A stretch of DNA of 64,000 nt from Burkholderia pseudomultivorans (GCF_001718415.1 NZ_CP013378.1:3720001-3784000); one strand, 5' to 3'. Positions 1 to 9,383 are shown, counted from the stretch's first letter. Notes: a model not told the origin generated them from the letters alone. Made by a program: numbers and translations.

Positions 1-95
1 TGATCGGCGAGCGCCTGCGTGCAGTACGGGCCGCCGAGCACGCGGCTCAGGTCGACGACCTTCAGGCCGTCCAGCGCACCGCGCGACGCGCTCAT
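1..95 (-). CDS. CaiB/BaiF-type CoA transferase, N-terminal fragment
   Basis: Only the first 31 codons lie in the window; the gene runs off the left edge. The visible N-terminus reads ALDGLKVVDLSRVLGGPYCT, the signature opening of family III (CaiB/BaiF) CoA transferases, which move CoA between carboxylic acids. Its ATG overlaps the TGA of the upstream acyl-CoA dehydrogenase gene (ATGA), so the two are translationally coupled and probably act on the same acyl-CoA. The substrate cannot be read from this fragment. Confidence 0.85.
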   Translation of the reverse strand, partial: MSASRGALDGLKVVDLSRVLGGPYCTQALAD

Positions 96-1843
96 CGCGT
101 CACCTCCGGCAGCAGGTCGAGCGCCATGTCGAGCGGCACGGGCGCGCCGCGCAGCAGTGCGCCGATCGCCGCCGATTCGTCGTCGTGCGAGGCCGGCGCG
201 AGCGGATCGACGGGCAGCAGCTTGTAGCGCGCAAGCAGGTGTGCGAGCGCGAGGCGGCGGAAGTCCGGCGCGAGCTGCGCGCCTTCGCACGCCATCAGCA
301 CGGCCGCGCTCGCGTAGTACAGCGCGGACGCGGCCTGCCGCACGCACGCGTCGTCGCCCGCCGATGCGACGCGAGCGAGCGCGTCGCACGCCCGCGCCAG
401 GATGCGCCGCAGCGCCGCGCGGCTCGCGTCGGGCAGCGGCGCCGCGCCGAGCCGGTCGCCGAGGAACGCGCGCAGCGCATCGAGCGCCTGCTCGCGCTGC
501 GCGGCGCGCGCGACGTCGAGCGCGACGATGTTGCTGGTGCCCTCCCAGATCGAGCCGAGATGCGCATCGCGCACCAGCCGCGCGTCGCTCCATTCCTCGA
601 TATAGCCGGTGCCGCCGCGCACTTCCATCGCGTCGCCCGTCACGCGGCGCGCGTCGCGGCACGCGCGGAACTTGATCAGCGGCGTCAGGATGCGCACGCA
701 GCGCGCGGCCTGAAGGTCGCCCGCGTCGGCCTGCGGCAGCAGCAGCGCGATCTGCATGAACATCGCGCGCGCGGCCTCGGCGGGCAGCAGCATCTTGATC
801 AGCTGGCGCTGCATCAGCGGCATCTCGATCAGCTTGCGGCCGAATGCCTCGCGGTGCGCGGCGACATGCAGCGCCTCGTTCAGCGCGCGCCGCATCAGCC
901 CCGCCGCGCGCACGCCGTTCGACAGCCGCGACATGTTGATCATGTCGGCCATCTGGTGAAAGCCGCGGCCGATCTCGCCGATCAGGTAGGCCTGCGCGCC
1001 TTCGAGCGCGATTTCGCCGCTCGCCATCGAACGGCTGCCGAGCTTGTCCTTCAGGCGGATGATCCGGTAGCGGTTGCGCGTGCCGTCCGGCAGCGTCTTC
1101 GGCAGCAGGAACAGTGCGAGGCCCTTGATGCCTTCCGGTGCGCCGTCGGGGCGCGCGAGCACCATCGCGAGATCGGCGTCCGCGTTCGAGCAGAACCACT
1201 TGTCGCCGTACAGCCGCCACACCGCGTTGCCCTGCGCGTCGGTGTCGCGCGCCGCGCGCGTGGCGATCCGGCCGACGTCGGAGCCGGCCGCCTGCTCGGT
1301 CATGAACATCGCGCCCTGGTACAGCGTGTCGAAGTCGCGCGACGCCAGCTTCGGCAGATAGTGCGCGACGAGATCGGGATCGCCGAAGCGGCGCAGCGTG
1401 CGCGTCAGCGAATCGGTCATGCTGACCGGGCAGCACAGCCCGAATTCGGCCTGCACGAACAGGAAGGTCAGCGCGTACTTGACGAGCGGCGGCACCGCGT
1501 CGGACCGGTGGCTCAGCGCCGCGAGCCCCAGCTCGGAATACGCGACGCGTTCGAGCGCGACATAGGCGGGATCCTTGTCGATGCGCTGCACGGCCTCGCC
1601 GCGCCGGTTGCGATGTTCGAGCACGGGCGGATGCTTGTCCGCGCGCGACGCCCATGCGTCGAGCTCGTCCGACACGCGCGCGCCGAGCGCACGCAGCTGC
1701 GGTTCGAGTTCGGCGTATTGCGCGTCGCCGAGGTGCAGCTTCAGCAATGCGCCAAGATCGGGATCGGCGGTGAAGAAATTGACGCCCCGGCTGTCGGGGA
1801 TGTTGGATGCGCCGGCGGCCGGCGGTCGAGCGGTGTCGTTCAT
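92..1843 (-). CDS. Acyl-CoA dehydrogenase family flavoprotein
   Basis: A 583-aa FAD-dependent acyl-CoA dehydrogenase that should introduce a trans-2 double bond into an acyl-CoA. Supporting segments are the mid-domain MTEQAAGSDVG, the KWFCSNADADLAMVLARP beta-domain and the C-terminal RGGTGYIEEW followed by GSIWEGTSNI, typical of the family. It is longer than short-chain enzymes (about 380 aa) and closer in layout to the AidB-like subgroup, with an extended N-terminus and a C-terminal helical extension. The start at 1843 was chosen because the family-like sequence begins there and the upstream codons are low-complexity. It is coupled to the CoA transferase and divergent from the LysR gene. The substrate is unknown. 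Confidence 0.88.
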   Translation of the reverse strand: MNDTARPPAAGASNIPDSRGVNFFTADPDLGALLKLHLGDAQYAELEPQLRALGARVSDELDAWASRADKHPPVLEHRNRRGEAVQRIDKDPAYVALERVAYSELGLAALSHRSDAVPPLVKYALTFLFVQAEFGLCCPVSMTDSLTRTLRRFGDPDLVAHYLPKLASRDFDTLYQGAMFMTEQAAGSDVGRIATRAARDTDAQGNAVWRLYGDKWFCSNADADLAMVLARPDGAPEGIKGLALFLLPKTLPDGTRNRYRIIRLKDKLGSRSMASGEIALEGAQAYLIGEIGRGFHQMADMINMSRLSNGVRAAGLMRRALNEALHVAAHREAFGRKLIEMPLMQRQLIKMLLPAEAARAMFMQIALLLPQADAGDLQAARCVRILTPLIKFRACRDARRVTGDAMEVRGGTGYIEEWSDARLVRDAHLGSIWEGTSNIVALDVARAAQREQALDALRAFLGDRLGAAPLPDASRAALRRILARACDALARVASAGDDACVRQAASALYYASAAVLMACEGAQLAPDFRRLALAHLLARYKLLPVDPLAPASHDDESAAIGALLRGAPVPLDMALDLLPEVTR

Positions 1844-1930
1844 GCGTGCGTCTCCGGTGTCGGCCGGCCGCGTGGCTGCTGCCCCGCGCCGGCGCTCTGT
1901 CAGGCTTTCCGGACAGCGTAGGCGCGCGGT

Positions 1931-1981
1931 CGATAAGCGTCCAATACAGGATTTATCCGGTACGATAGACGGCACTTATCG
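1931..1981. promoter_or_regulatory. Candidate LysR operator in divergent promoter
   Basis: Between the divergent acyl-CoA dehydrogenase and LysR genes, CGATAAG (1931-1937) is mirrored by CTTATCG (1975-1981), with a further GGATTTATCC near-palindrome between them. LysR-type regulators usually bind dyads in exactly this position to control both themselves and the divergent target. The dyad is visible; its function is inferred. Confidence 0.4.
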
Positions 1982-2005
1982 ATGCCGGCGCCGGGAGGAG
2001 ACACC

Positions 2006-2908
2006 ATGGAACTGAGGCAGTTGCGCTACTTCGTGGCGGTCGCCGAGGAGCTGCATTTCGGGCGCGCGGCCAAGCGCCTGTTCATCTCGCAGCCGGCGCT
2101 GAGCTTCGACATCCGCAAGTTCGAGGATGCGCTCGGCGTGCAGCTGTTCTCGCGCACCAACAAGGCGGTCGCGCTGACCAACGCGGGCGAGGTGCTGCTC
2201 GGCGAAGCGCGCCGGCTGCTGCTGCAGGCGGCCGAGGCCGAGCGCCTGACGGTGCGCTCCGCGTCGGGCCTGGCGGGCCGGCTGCGGATCGGCTTCGTCC
2301 ATTCGATGCTGTATCGCGGGCTGCCCGACGCGGTGCGGCGCTTCGAAGCCGACTATCCGGGCGTCGAGGTCGTGCTGAGCGAGATGAATACGCACGCGCA
2401 GGTGCAGGCCGTGCAGCGCGGCCAGATCGATCTCGGCTACGCGCACTGGGGCCACTTCCCGCCCGAGGTCGAATCGACGCCCGTCTATGCGGAGCCGTTC
2501 GTCTGCTGCCTGCCGGCCGCGCACCCGTTCGCGCGGCGGCGGCAGGTCGCGCTCGCCGCGCTGGCGACGGAGCCGTTCATCCTGTTTCCGCGCGACGCGG
2601 CGCCGCACTATCACGACCTGATCATCGCGCAGTGCGTGAACGCGGGATTCAGCCCGCTGATCCGCCACGAGGCGCGGCTCTGGCAGACGATCCTGTCGAT
2701 GATCGAGTTCGGGATGGGCGTCGCGCTGGTGCCGCGCGTGCTGCAGCAGGTGAAGAGCGACCGGCTCGCGTTCCGGCCGCTGAAGGATGCGTCGCTCGAA
2801 TCGCGCACGCTCGAGCTGAAGCGCAGCGGCAGCGCGGAACCGGTCGCGCTGCGCTTCGCCGGGTATGTGCGCGCGTCGATCGACGCGCTGCCCGCGCTGG
2901 CGGGCTAG
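2006..2908 (+). CDS. LysR-family transcriptional regulator
   Basis: A 300-aa LysR-type regulator. The N-terminal winged helix-turn-helix reads MELRQLRYFVAVAEELHFGR, followed by the RLFISQPALSFDIRKFE recognition helix (about residues 27-45). The C-terminal part is the periplasmic-binding-like effector domain (FVHSMLYRGLPDAVRRFE and LVPRVLQQV). The start at 2006 follows GGGAGGAGACACC, a strong ribosome binding site; the in-frame upstream ATG at 1982 lacks one. It is transcribed away from the acyl-CoA dehydrogenase/CoA transferase pair and most likely controls it. The inducer is unknown. Confidence 0.93.
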   Translation: MELRQLRYFVAVAEELHFGRAAKRLFISQPALSFDIRKFEDALGVQLFSRTNKAVALTNAGEVLLGEARRLLLQAAEAERLTVRSASGLAGRLRIGFVHSMLYRGLPDAVRRFEADYPGVEVVLSEMNTHAQVQAVQRGQIDLGYAHWGHFPPEVESTPVYAEPFVCCLPAAHPFARRRQVALAALATEPFILFPRDAAPHYHDLIIAQCVNAGFSPLIRHEARLWQTILSMIEFGMGVALVPRVLQQVKSDRLAFRPLKDASLESRTLELKRSGSAEPVALRFAGYVRASIDALPALAG

Positions 2909-2949
2909 CGTCCGGTCGCGCCAGCGCGCGAACCGTCGCCGGCGCGCCG

Positions 2950-4368
2950 TTACTTCGCCTCCGGCTGGAGCGCGGGCTGCGCGCGGCGATACCACACCGC
3001 GTAGACGACGGACAATGCGGCCAGGAACGGGATGCCGAAGATCAGCGTCATGTGGAATTCCGGCGTGAAGTAGGTCGTCGCCATCACCGCGATCATCAGG
3101 CCCGCGCCGAGCAGCGTCAGCACCGGAAAGCCGCGCATCCGGAAGGCGGGCGCCGGCAGCCCGAGCGCCGCGCGACGACGCCGGAAGCAGTAGTGCGTGA
3201 CGAAGATCATCATCCACGTGAACAGCGCGCCGAACATCGATACCGACATCATGATCGTGAACGACGCGTCCGGATACAGCACGCTCAGCACGGTCGCGAG
3301 CGCGATGCCGAGCGTCGACAGCATCAGCGCGCCGAACGGCACGCCGCGCGCGTTCACTTCGCCGAGCGCCTTCGGCGCGTGCCCCGCGCGCGACAGGCTG
3401 AACATCATCCGCGTCGTGATGTAGAGCTGGCTGTTCATCGCCGACAAGGCCGCGATCAGCACGACGAAATTGATCAGCCCCGCGGCGCCCGGCAGGTGGA
3501 TCGCCTCCATCACCTTGACGAACGGGCTCTCGTCGCGCCCGGCCGCCGTCCACGGCACGATCGCGAGCATCAGCGCGAGCGTGACGAGATAGAACAGCAC
3601 GAGCCGCACGATCGTCGAGCGGAACGCGCGCGTGACCGCGCGCTCGGGATCCTGCGCCTCGCCGGCCGCGACCGCGATCATCTCGATGCTCAGGTAGCTG
3701 AAGATCGACACGATCACCGCCACCCACATGCCCCACATGCCTTTCGGGAAGAAGCCGCCGTGACCGGTGTAATGATGGAAGCCCGCACGCGCCGCGCCGC
3801 TGCCGACGAGCTCGGGATTGCCGAACACGACATATGCGCCGAGCGCGATGAAGCCGACGATCGCCGCGATCTTCACGACCGAGAAGCCGTACTCGACCGC
3901 CCCGAACACGTCGACGCTGCGCGCGTTGACGAACACGAGCAGCGCCGAGAAAGCGACGATCCATACCCAGCCGGGCACGCCCGGAAACCAGTACTTCATG
4001 TACAGCGCGATCGCGGTGACCTCGGTGCCGACCGCGAGCACGATGCACGCCCAGTACGCGTAGCGCACCAGGAAGCCGGCCCACGGGCTCACGTAATGCT
4101 CGGCATATGCGCCGAACGAACCGGAGGTCGGATGGGCGACCGTCATCTCGGCGAGACAGCCCATCAGCAGCAGCGAGATGAACGCGCCGATCGCGTAGCT
4201 GACGAGCACGCTCGGGCCGGCGAAGCCGATCGCGAAGCCGCTGCCGAGGAACAGGCCGGTGCCGATCGCGCCGCCGATCGCGATCATCGCCATCTGCCGT
4301 GCGGAAAGCGTGCGGCGCAGACCGTGCTCGCGCGCCGCGATATGCTGGAATTGCCCTTCTGGTTGCAT
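2950..4368 (-). CDS. APC-superfamily amino acid permease
   Basis: A 472-aa inner-membrane amino acid permease of the AAT type. The cytoplasmic N-terminus is followed by RQMAMIAIGGAIGTGLFLGS, the consensus first transmembrane segment of this family, and about twelve hydrophobic spans. The conserved QLYITTRMMFSLSRAGHAPK loop lies near residue 330. It is followed on the same strand by nothing and preceded by porin, RidA and aromatic aminotransferase genes, suggesting import of an amino acid (possibly aromatic or GABA-like) that these genes process. Substrate specificity cannot be read directly. Confidence 0.9.
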   Translation of the reverse strand: MQPEGQFQHIAAREHGLRRTLSARQMAMIAIGGAIGTGLFLGSGFAIGFAGPSVLVSYAIGAFISLLLMGCLAEMTVAHPTSGSFGAYAEHYVSPWAGFLVRYAYWACIVLAVGTEVTAIALYMKYWFPGVPGWVWIVAFSALLVFVNARSVDVFGAVEYGFSVVKIAAIVGFIALGAYVVFGNPELVGSGAARAGFHHYTGHGGFFPKGMWGMWVAVIVSIFSYLSIEMIAVAAGEAQDPERAVTRAFRSTIVRLVLFYLVTLALMLAIVPWTAAGRDESPFVKVMEAIHLPGAAGLINFVVLIAALSAMNSQLYITTRMMFSLSRAGHAPKALGEVNARGVPFGALMLSTLGIALATVLSVLYPDASFTIMMSVSMFGALFTWMMIFVTHYCFRRRRAALGLPAPAFRMRGFPVLTLLGAGLMIAVMATTYFTPEFHMTLIFGIPFLAALSVVYAVWYRRAQPALQPEAK

Positions 4369-4469
4369 CGAATGACCTCGTTCGAAAGCGATTGTCTGGT
4401 CGAAGCCGCGACGGCGTGCGGCGCGGCGCCGGTCTCTCCGGCTGCCGCGGCGCGACGCACGCCGCGCAC

Positions 4470-5540
4470 TCAGAACATGTGGCGCAGGCCGGCTGCGACG
4501 CCGGTCTGGTTGCCGCGGCCCGGCATCTCGGTGAACGCGCCGCCGGTGACGCGGTTGTAGTCGACCGTCGCGTAGACCTGGGTCGCCTTCGACAGCGCGT
4601 ATTCCGCCTCGAGCACGCCCGTGCAGCGCTTGCCGCCGTTACCGGCGACGCCGTTCACGTTGCGGATGTCGTCGTAGTACGCGACGCCCGTTACCGAAAC
4701 CGCCGGCGAGAGCTTCACGCTCGCGCCGGCGTAGAAGATCGCGTCGCGGCGCGGGTTGTCGACGAACGAACCGTAGCTCACGTCGCGCCCCGGCGCATTC
4801 AGCAGTTGCCGGTCGAGCACGCCCGAACGGTCGATGCCGCCGAGATAGCCCGCATACAGCGTCGCCGCGCCGAACGCGTAGCGCGCACCCGCGCCCCACG
4901 CCTGCTGCGCGCGACTGTTCAGGTCGCGCACCTGCTGGTACGTTGCGCCGATCATCAGGCCGCCCTGCGTATACGACGCGTGCGCGCCCCAGTACGCATT
5001 CGCGCCGAGGCTGCCCGCGACGCCGCCGAAGCCGTAGCTCGCGCCGACGTTCAGCCCGCCGAACGTGCCGTCGTAGCTGACCGCATTGCTCGCGCGCCCC
5101 TGCGTGAGAAAGTACGGCCACATGTTCGCCGTGTAGTTGCCGACCGTCAGCGGGTCGAGGTCGCCGAACAGGTTGAACGCCTCGGTCGCCTGCCGGCCGA
5201 GCTTCACCGCGCCCCAGCCGCCCGCCAGGCCGACATACGCGTAGCGGCCGAACAATGCGCCGTCGAGCTGCCCGTTCTGCGGCTCGAAGCCGCTTTCGAG
5301 CTGGAAGATCGCCTTCAGCCCGCCGCCGAGCGCTTCGCTGCCCTTCAGGCCCCAGCGGCTGTTGGTGATGGCGCCGTTGGTCATCTGCACGCTCGCGTCG
5401 TTCGACGCGTCTGCATGCGTCGTGTAGCGGACGCTCTGGTCGACGATGCCGTACAGCGTCACGCTGCCCTGCGCCATCGCGCCGCCGGCGACGAACATTC
5501 CTGCCGTCATCGGGACTGCCAATCGACGAATTCTCCTCAT
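4470..5540 (-). CDS. Outer-membrane general porin
   Basis: A 356-aa Burkholderia-type trimeric porin (Gram-negative porin family). It has an Ala-rich signal peptide ending at GGAMAQ, then the mature start GSVTLYGIVDQSVRYTTHA, conserved SRWGLKGSEALGGGLKAIFQ, and the C-terminal aromatic residue (LRHMF) needed for beta-barrel assembly. The start at 5540 is preceded by GGAGGAG. It lies between the permease and RidA genes and presumably carries substrate across the outer membrane for the same pathway. The length and motifs are normal for the family. Confidence 0.95.
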   Translation of the reverse strand: MRRIRRLAVPMTAGMFVAGGAMAQGSVTLYGIVDQSVRYTTHADASNDASVQMTNGAITNSRWGLKGSEALGGGLKAIFQLESGFEPQNGQLDGALFGRYAYVGLAGGWGAVKLGRQATEAFNLFGDLDPLTVGNYTANMWPYFLTQGRASNAVSYDGTFGGLNVGASYGFGGVAGSLGANAYWGAHASYTQGGLMIGATYQQVRDLNSRAQQAWGAGARYAFGAATLYAGYLGGIDRSGVLDRQLLNAPGRDVSYGSFVDNPRRDAIFYAGASVKLSPAVSVTGVAYYDDIRNVNGVAGNGGKRCTGVLEAEYALSKATQVYATVDYNRVTGGAFTEMPGRGNQTGVAAGLRHMF

Positions 5541-5608
5541 GTGCTCCTCCAAGCCTGTTCTGATGATTGTGGTGTGGTGATGCAAACCGCCCGCAGGCGG
5601 CTTTCCTG

Positions 5609-5995
5609 CTAGGTGCGCACCGTCGGCAGCGCGACGTATGCGACGAGTTCGACACGCATCGCCGGATGCGCGAAGCCCTGCACGCCGACGCACGTGCGGT
5701 TCGGATAAGGCGCGCGGAAATGACGCCGGTACTCGGCGTCGAATTCGGCCATCGCCTGCACGTCGGACAGGTACACGAGCACCTGTGCGACATCGTCCAT
5801 CGTCGCGCCGGCCGCCGCGACGGCCTTCGCGAGATTGCCGAGCGTGACGCGCGCCTGTTCCGCCATCGTGTCGCCGACGATCGCGCCGGCGGCATCGACC
5901 GGTCCGTGGCCGGTAAACATCAGCCCGGCCGCGCGGGTCGCCCACGAGAACGGCTGCGCGAGCGGCGGCAAGTCGACCGGAATCGTTTCTGCCAT
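5609..5995 (-). CDS. RidA/YjgF/L-PSP family deaminase
   Basis: A 128-aa RidA-superfamily protein. Members hydrolyse reactive enamine/imine intermediates released by PLP enzymes, or act as pathway-specific deaminases. Visible family features are FSWATRAAGLMFTGHGPVD near the start and the VELVAYVALP C-terminal strand; the substrate-binding Arg is plausibly in PYPNRTCVGVQ. It is directly downstream of the aminotransferase gene (33-nt gap), consistent with clearing imine products of that enzyme. The AGGAGG-type site just upstream of 5995 supports the start. Confidence 0.9.
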   Translation of the reverse strand: MAETIPVDLPPLAQPFSWATRAAGLMFTGHGPVDAAGAIVGDTMAEQARVTLGNLAKAVAAAGATMDDVAQVLVYLSDVQAMAEFDAEYRRHFRAPYPNRTCVGVQGFAHPAMRVELVAYVALPTVRT

Positions 5996-6028
5996 CGTGT
6001 TTCCTCCTTCGAATCGGTAACGGGGCGC

Positions 6029-7243
6029 TCAGGCGGCCCGGCGCGACGGGCTGCCGAGCACGTCGGCGATCGCGGCCGCGACGTGGTCGACGTTCGCGTC
6101 GTTCAGGCCCGCGATGCACAGGCGTCCCGAGCGCAGCAGATAGACGCCGTGCGAAGCGCGCAGGCGATCGACCTCGGCCGCCGCGATGCCCGTGTAGCTG
6201 AACATCCCGCGCTGCGCGACGAGCGCATCGAACGACCGCCCGGGCAGACGCGCATCGAGCCGTTCCTTCAGCGCGCCGCGCATGCGCTTGATGCGCGTGC
6301 GCACCTGCGCCACCTCGTCTTCCCAGCGCGCGCGCAGCGCGTCGTCGTTCAGCACCGTCGACACGAGCTGCGCGCCGAACAGCGGCGGGCTCGAATAGGT
6401 GCGGCGCACGCCGGCCTGCAACTGGCTCAGCACCGTCGCGGCCTCGCCTGCGCTCGCGCAGACCACCGACAGCCCGCCGACGCGCTCGCCGTACAGCGAG
6501 AAATTCTTCGAGAACGAATTGCCGACGATCGCCGGCAGCCCTGCGTCGACGATGGCGCGCACGGCCCACGCGTCCTCGGCAAGGCCGTCGCCGAAACCCT
6601 GGTACGCCATGTCGAGGAACGGGATCAGCCCGCGCCGCGCGAGCACCTCGATCACCGCGCGCCACGCGTCGCGGTCGAGGTCGAGGCCGGTCGGGTTGTG
6701 GCAGCACGGCTGCAGCAGCACGACGCTGCGTGCGGGCAGCGCATCGAGCGTCGCGAGCATCGCGTCGACGCGCAGCGCGTTGCGCGCTTCGTCGTAGTAC
6801 GGATACGTATGCACGTCGAGGCCCGCCGCCGACAGGATCACGCGATGGTTGTCCCAGGTCGGGTCGCTGATCCAGACCGCGCTGTCCGGGAAGTAGCGCT
6901 TCACGAATTCCGCGCCGAGCCGGATCGCGCCCGAGCCGCCGAGCGTCTGCAGCGTCGCGATGCGCCCTTGCGCGAGCGCCGCGCAGTCGGCGCCGAACAC
7001 GAGACGCTGCACGCCCTGCCGATACGCGGCCTGCCCTTCCATCGGCAGATAGGTGTGCGGCGCGGCGGCCTCGTGCAGACGCTCGGCCGCGATGCGCGTG
7101 CTGTCGAGCACCGGAATGCGGCCCGCGTCGTCGTAGTACAGGCCGATGCTGAGGTTGACCTTGTGCGGATGCGCGTCCTGCTGGAACGCCTGGAACAGCG
7201 ACAGGATCGGATCGCCCGGATAGGCGGGAATGTGTTCGTACAT
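6029..7243 (-). CDS. tyrB: Aromatic amino acid aminotransferase (class I)
   Basis: A 404-aa PLP-dependent class I aminotransferase of the aspartate/tyrosine (TyrB) type. Diagnostic segments are the N-terminal [29 protein letters not shown], the Schiff-base lysine in [15 protein letters not shown] (about residue 245) and the C-terminal carboxylate-binding Arg in [12 protein letters not shown]. The start at 7243 ([13 protein letters not shown]) matches the family start; the longer frame upstream is GC-rich shadow sequence. It is followed by RidA, porin and permease genes and divergent from an Lrp/AsnC gene. It probably deaminates aromatic or branched amino acids. The symbol is by family resemblance. 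Confidence 0.88.
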   Translation of the reverse strand: MYEHIPAYPGDPILSLFQAFQQDAHPHKVNLSIGLYYDDAGRIPVLDSTRIAAERLHEAAAPHTYLPMEGQAAYRQGVQRLVFGADCAALAQGRIATLQTLGGSGAIRLGAEFVKRYFPDSAVWISDPTWDNHRVILSAAGLDVHTYPYYDEARNALRVDAMLATLDALPARSVVLLQPCCHNPTGLDLDRDAWRAVIEVLARRGLIPFLDMAYQGFGDGLAEDAWAVRAIVDAGLPAIVGNSFSKNFSLYGERVGGLSVVCASAGEAATVLSQLQAGVRRTYSSPPLFGAQLVSTVLNDDALRARWEDEVAQVRTRIKRMRGALKERLDARLPGRSFDALVAQRGMFSYTGIAAAEVDRLRASHGVYLLRSGRLCIAGLNDANVDHVAAAIADVLGSPSRRAA

Positions 7244-7433
7244 GGCGAAAATGACGTGAAGGTGGAAGGCGGCGGCACGGCCGGCGACGCGTGTCGCGAC
7301 GGGCCGTGCGGTCAAGGCATGGGGCGCATGTTATCGGGGACGAAATAGAATGAGCTTCACTTTTCGATGACGAATCCGGCCGTTTGCAGTAGAGTCTGCG
7401 GCTTCTATCTCAATTTTTATCGGATTCTGCGAT

Positions 7434-7916
7434 ATGGCTCTGGACCGAACCGATATGCGGATCCTGCGACACCTCGAGCGCGACGGCCGCATCAGCAATC
7501 AGGACCTGGCGAACGCGGTCGCGCTGTCGCCGTCCGCGTGCCTGCGGCGCGTGAAGCTGCTCGAGGAACGCGGCGCGATTTCCGGCTATCGCTGCACGAT
7601 CGAGCCGAAGAAGGTCGGCGTCGCGTTCGAGGCGCTCGTGCATGTGTCGATGCGGCCCGACGTGCCGGAGTGGCACGACAGGTTCGTGGAGGCGATCCGG
7701 CAGTGGCCGGAAGTCGTCGCCGCGCAGATCGTGACGGGCGGCTCGAACTACGTGCTGACGGTACGCGCGCGCGACCTCGACCACTACTCGGACTTCGTGA
7801 TCAACCGGCTGCACCGCGCGACGGGCGTGATGTCGATCAATTCGAGCATCGTGCTCGCGACGCTCAAGCGGGACGGGTCGATCCTCGACCTGGTCGAGCC
7901 GTCGACGGCCGCCTGA
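7434..7916 (+). CDS. Lrp/AsnC-family regulator
   Basis: A 160-aa feast/famine regulator. The N-terminal HTH (LDRTDMRILRHLERDGRISN followed by DLANAVALSPSACLRRVKLL) and the C-terminal RAM effector domain (about residues 70-150, with VTGGSNYVLTVRARDLDHY) have the standard order and length. It is transcribed divergently from tyrB, 190 bp away, and probably senses the amino acid handled by the tyrB-ridA-porin-permease cluster. The ATG at 7434 gives the usual MxLDRTD start. Confidence 0.93.
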   Translation: MALDRTDMRILRHLERDGRISNQDLANAVALSPSACLRRVKLLEERGAISGYRCTIEPKKVGVAFEALVHVSMRPDVPEWHDRFVEAIRQWPEVVAAQIVTGGSNYVLTVRARDLDHYSDFVINRLHRATGVMSINSSIVLATLKRDGSILDLVEPSTAA

Positions 7917-7998
7917 CCGGTTCGTGCGTGCGCCCGAAAAAAATTTGCAGAAAGTGCTTTACGAACCCGAAAAGCTCTGACATAATTTCAGCTTCTTT

Positions 7999-8073
7999 GG
8001 GCGGTTAGCTCAGCGGTAGAGCACTGCCTTCACACGGCAGGGGTCACTGGTTCGATCCCAGTACCGCCCACCA
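7999..8073 (+). tRNA. tRNA-Val (CAC anticodon)
   Basis: A complete cloverleaf with encoded CCA. The acceptor GGGCGGT pairs with ACCGCCC, the anticodon stem is CTGCC/GGCAG around loop TTCACAC (anticodon CAC, decoding GUG valine), and the T-arm contains GGTTCGATCCC. It is the integration target of the 18-kb element: its last 54 nt (8020 onward) form the left attachment repeat, so the gene stays intact after insertion. Confidence 0.97.
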
Positions 8074-8081
8074 AAGAATTC
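8020..8081. repeat. attL: 62-bp direct repeat in tRNA-Val 3' end
   Basis: This copy starts in the anticodon arm and runs through the T-arm, CCA end and AAAGAATTC. It is identical to 26157-26218, and identity stops abruptly on both sides (G versus T before, A versus G after). Crossover occurred within this block. Confidence 0.93.
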
Positions 8082-8104
8082 AAGGCAGAAATGCCGGAAA
8101 ATCA

Positions 8105-8140
8105 AGGGTTTATGCAGAGATGCGTAAGCCCTTTTTTCTT
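8105..8140 (+). terminator. Replacement terminator for tRNA-Val
   Basis: GGGTTTATGC, a short AGAGAT loop and GCGTAAGCCC form a stem (with GU pairs) followed by TTTTTTCTTTT. It lies inside the element just after attL and would terminate tRNA-Val transcripts that lost their native terminator (now at 26221) through the insertion. Confidence 0.7.
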
Positions 8141-8328
8141 TTCCACGCCCCCTCTTCTAGCGGCGCCACGGGACAGTTCAAGTCCCGCCTGCGTCCCGTC
8201 AGATTCTGCGTCTTCGGGTTGGTTGCGCCCGACCGGGATCGGTCAGGCTCCGTAAGTTTACCCTGAAGGACGCATGCGGCAGTCTCGCCGCCCCGTAACA
8301 CTCCAACTTCGCCTTCATAACCTCCAAC

Positions 8329-9054
8329 TCAGTTGATGTAGTTGAGGAACTTCAGGTGCAGGCGCTTCGCCGCGTCAGTCTCTATCTCGAACAGGGCCGA
8401 TCGCTCACACTCGGTCGCCACAACCCGCACCGCGAACGTTCGCTTCGTTCCATCTTCCATATAGACAGAACTGTCGAAAAATCCACCAGATATGGGTGTA
8501 CTGAACTTGAACTTGTCGAGGTGATCCCAATGAGACGCGATGTCCAAGAGCTTTTCCGGATCGTCATGCCGTAGGTGGAAGCCACCCCCTTCCAGCAAAT
8601 GCGTATCGCCTCCTGGCGAATTGGTAGGCGGTGCAATTCGGTCGATGTAAACCTTGCAGTTTGAAAGCGTCTTGCCGCCCGCGTTCTTAATGCCAACCTT
8701 GACCGTGCTCTCGACGCGTCCGGCTTTAACGTCGGTGATCTGATATGGCGGCTTGTCTTCAGTGCAGATTTCGATCTTCGGATCGAGTGCAGCATTGCTC
8801 GAAACAGCAGCTGCTCCGTCAGCCGTCCGTCTGCGAAGAGTTGATGACACACCGAAGATTACGAGGAACACCGTAGCAGCGCCCCATAGCCACAACTGCC
8901 ATTGAGATAGCTCCACGGGCGAAACCAATTTTTTGTAGGCAGACTCAGCAGTACTTCCGTAATAGTGCTGCCACACCATTGCCAAGCCTGATAACAAGGC
9001 CGCCCCCACGACACTCTTCACTGCATCCTTCGCTATATCCGCGACCCACGCCAT
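8329..9054 (-). CDS. Two-TM membrane protein with C-terminal soluble domain, unknown
   Basis: A 241-aa protein of unknown function. An N-terminal hydrophobic segment (about residues 14-30) and a second one (about 53-70, WLWGAATVFLVIFGVSS) are followed by a basic stop-transfer RRR and a roughly 160-residue soluble domain with beta-rich, Ig-like character (VESTVKVGIKNAGGKTLSNC). The ATG at 9054 was chosen over a TTG one codon earlier. It is the first gene inside the left end of the element and points toward attL; in the excised circle it would read toward the integrase. Accessory or exclusion roles are possible but not shown. Confidence 0.7.
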   Translation of the reverse strand: MAWVADIAKDAVKSVVGAALLSGLAMVWQHYYGSTAESAYKKLVSPVELSQWQLWLWGAATVFLVIFGVSSTLRRRTADGAAAVSSNAALDPKIEICTEDKPPYQITDVKAGRVESTVKVGIKNAGGKTLSNCKVYIDRIAPPTNSPGGDTHLLEGGGFHLRHDDPEKLLDIASHWDHLDKFKFSTPISGGFFDSSVYMEDGTKRTFAVRVVATECERSALFEIETDAAKRLHLKFLNYIN

Positions 9055-9140
9055 CAACCTGCCCCTGTAGAAAAGCTCTGCCGTGTTGGTTATGTCGGTG
9101 GCAGAATGCCAAAGCGAAAATTACCAGATCGGGGGACCAA

Positions 9141-9383
9141 ATGGCCGATTCGGATTGGGCTGGTTATGTCGGAATGGCAACTGGACTGTTCGGCGCAGTG
9201 ATGGGTTACGTCGGTTACCGGCGCAGCAACCAGATCAAGGCTCTGGACATGCGACTGGCACTTCGGAAGGATTTGGGAGAAGCGCGCGAGTCGGTCACCA
9301 TGCTTCGAGAATTGATGGCCTCCGCCGCTGGCTCGCGAAGAGCAACGCTCGCCGCCAGAGGACTTGGTGGAGCAGCCCCCTGA
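9141..9383 (+). pseudogene. Small membrane protein gene, 5' fragment (split by IS)
   Basis: The ATG at 9141 follows GGGGGAC. The product opens with MADSDWAGYVGMATGLFGAV, one transmembrane segment, then a basic amphipathic stretch. At 9368 the frame enters the IS2-group element and stops at 9383. Joining 9141-9367 to 10709-10988 (removing the IS and one CTTGG copy) restores one uninterrupted 168-aa frame, so this is the 5' half of a recently disrupted gene. The second half is coiled-coil-like. Function is unknown. Confidence 0.85.
9363..9367. repeat. IS target-site duplication, left copy (CTTGG)
   Basis: CTTGG at 9363-9367 directly precedes the left IS end and is repeated at 10704-10708 directly after the right end. 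Five base pairs is the expected duplication length for the IS2 group of the IS3 family. Confidence 0.93.

Noticed and set aside
1976..4560. Long frames opposite the LysR and permease genes
   Set aside because: They are high-GC shadow frames, rich in Arg/Ala/Pro, with no domain; the real genes on the other strand have clear families.
8110..8301. Minus-strand ORF just inside attL
   Set aside because: Its sequence includes the terminator stem and it has no family or ribosome site.
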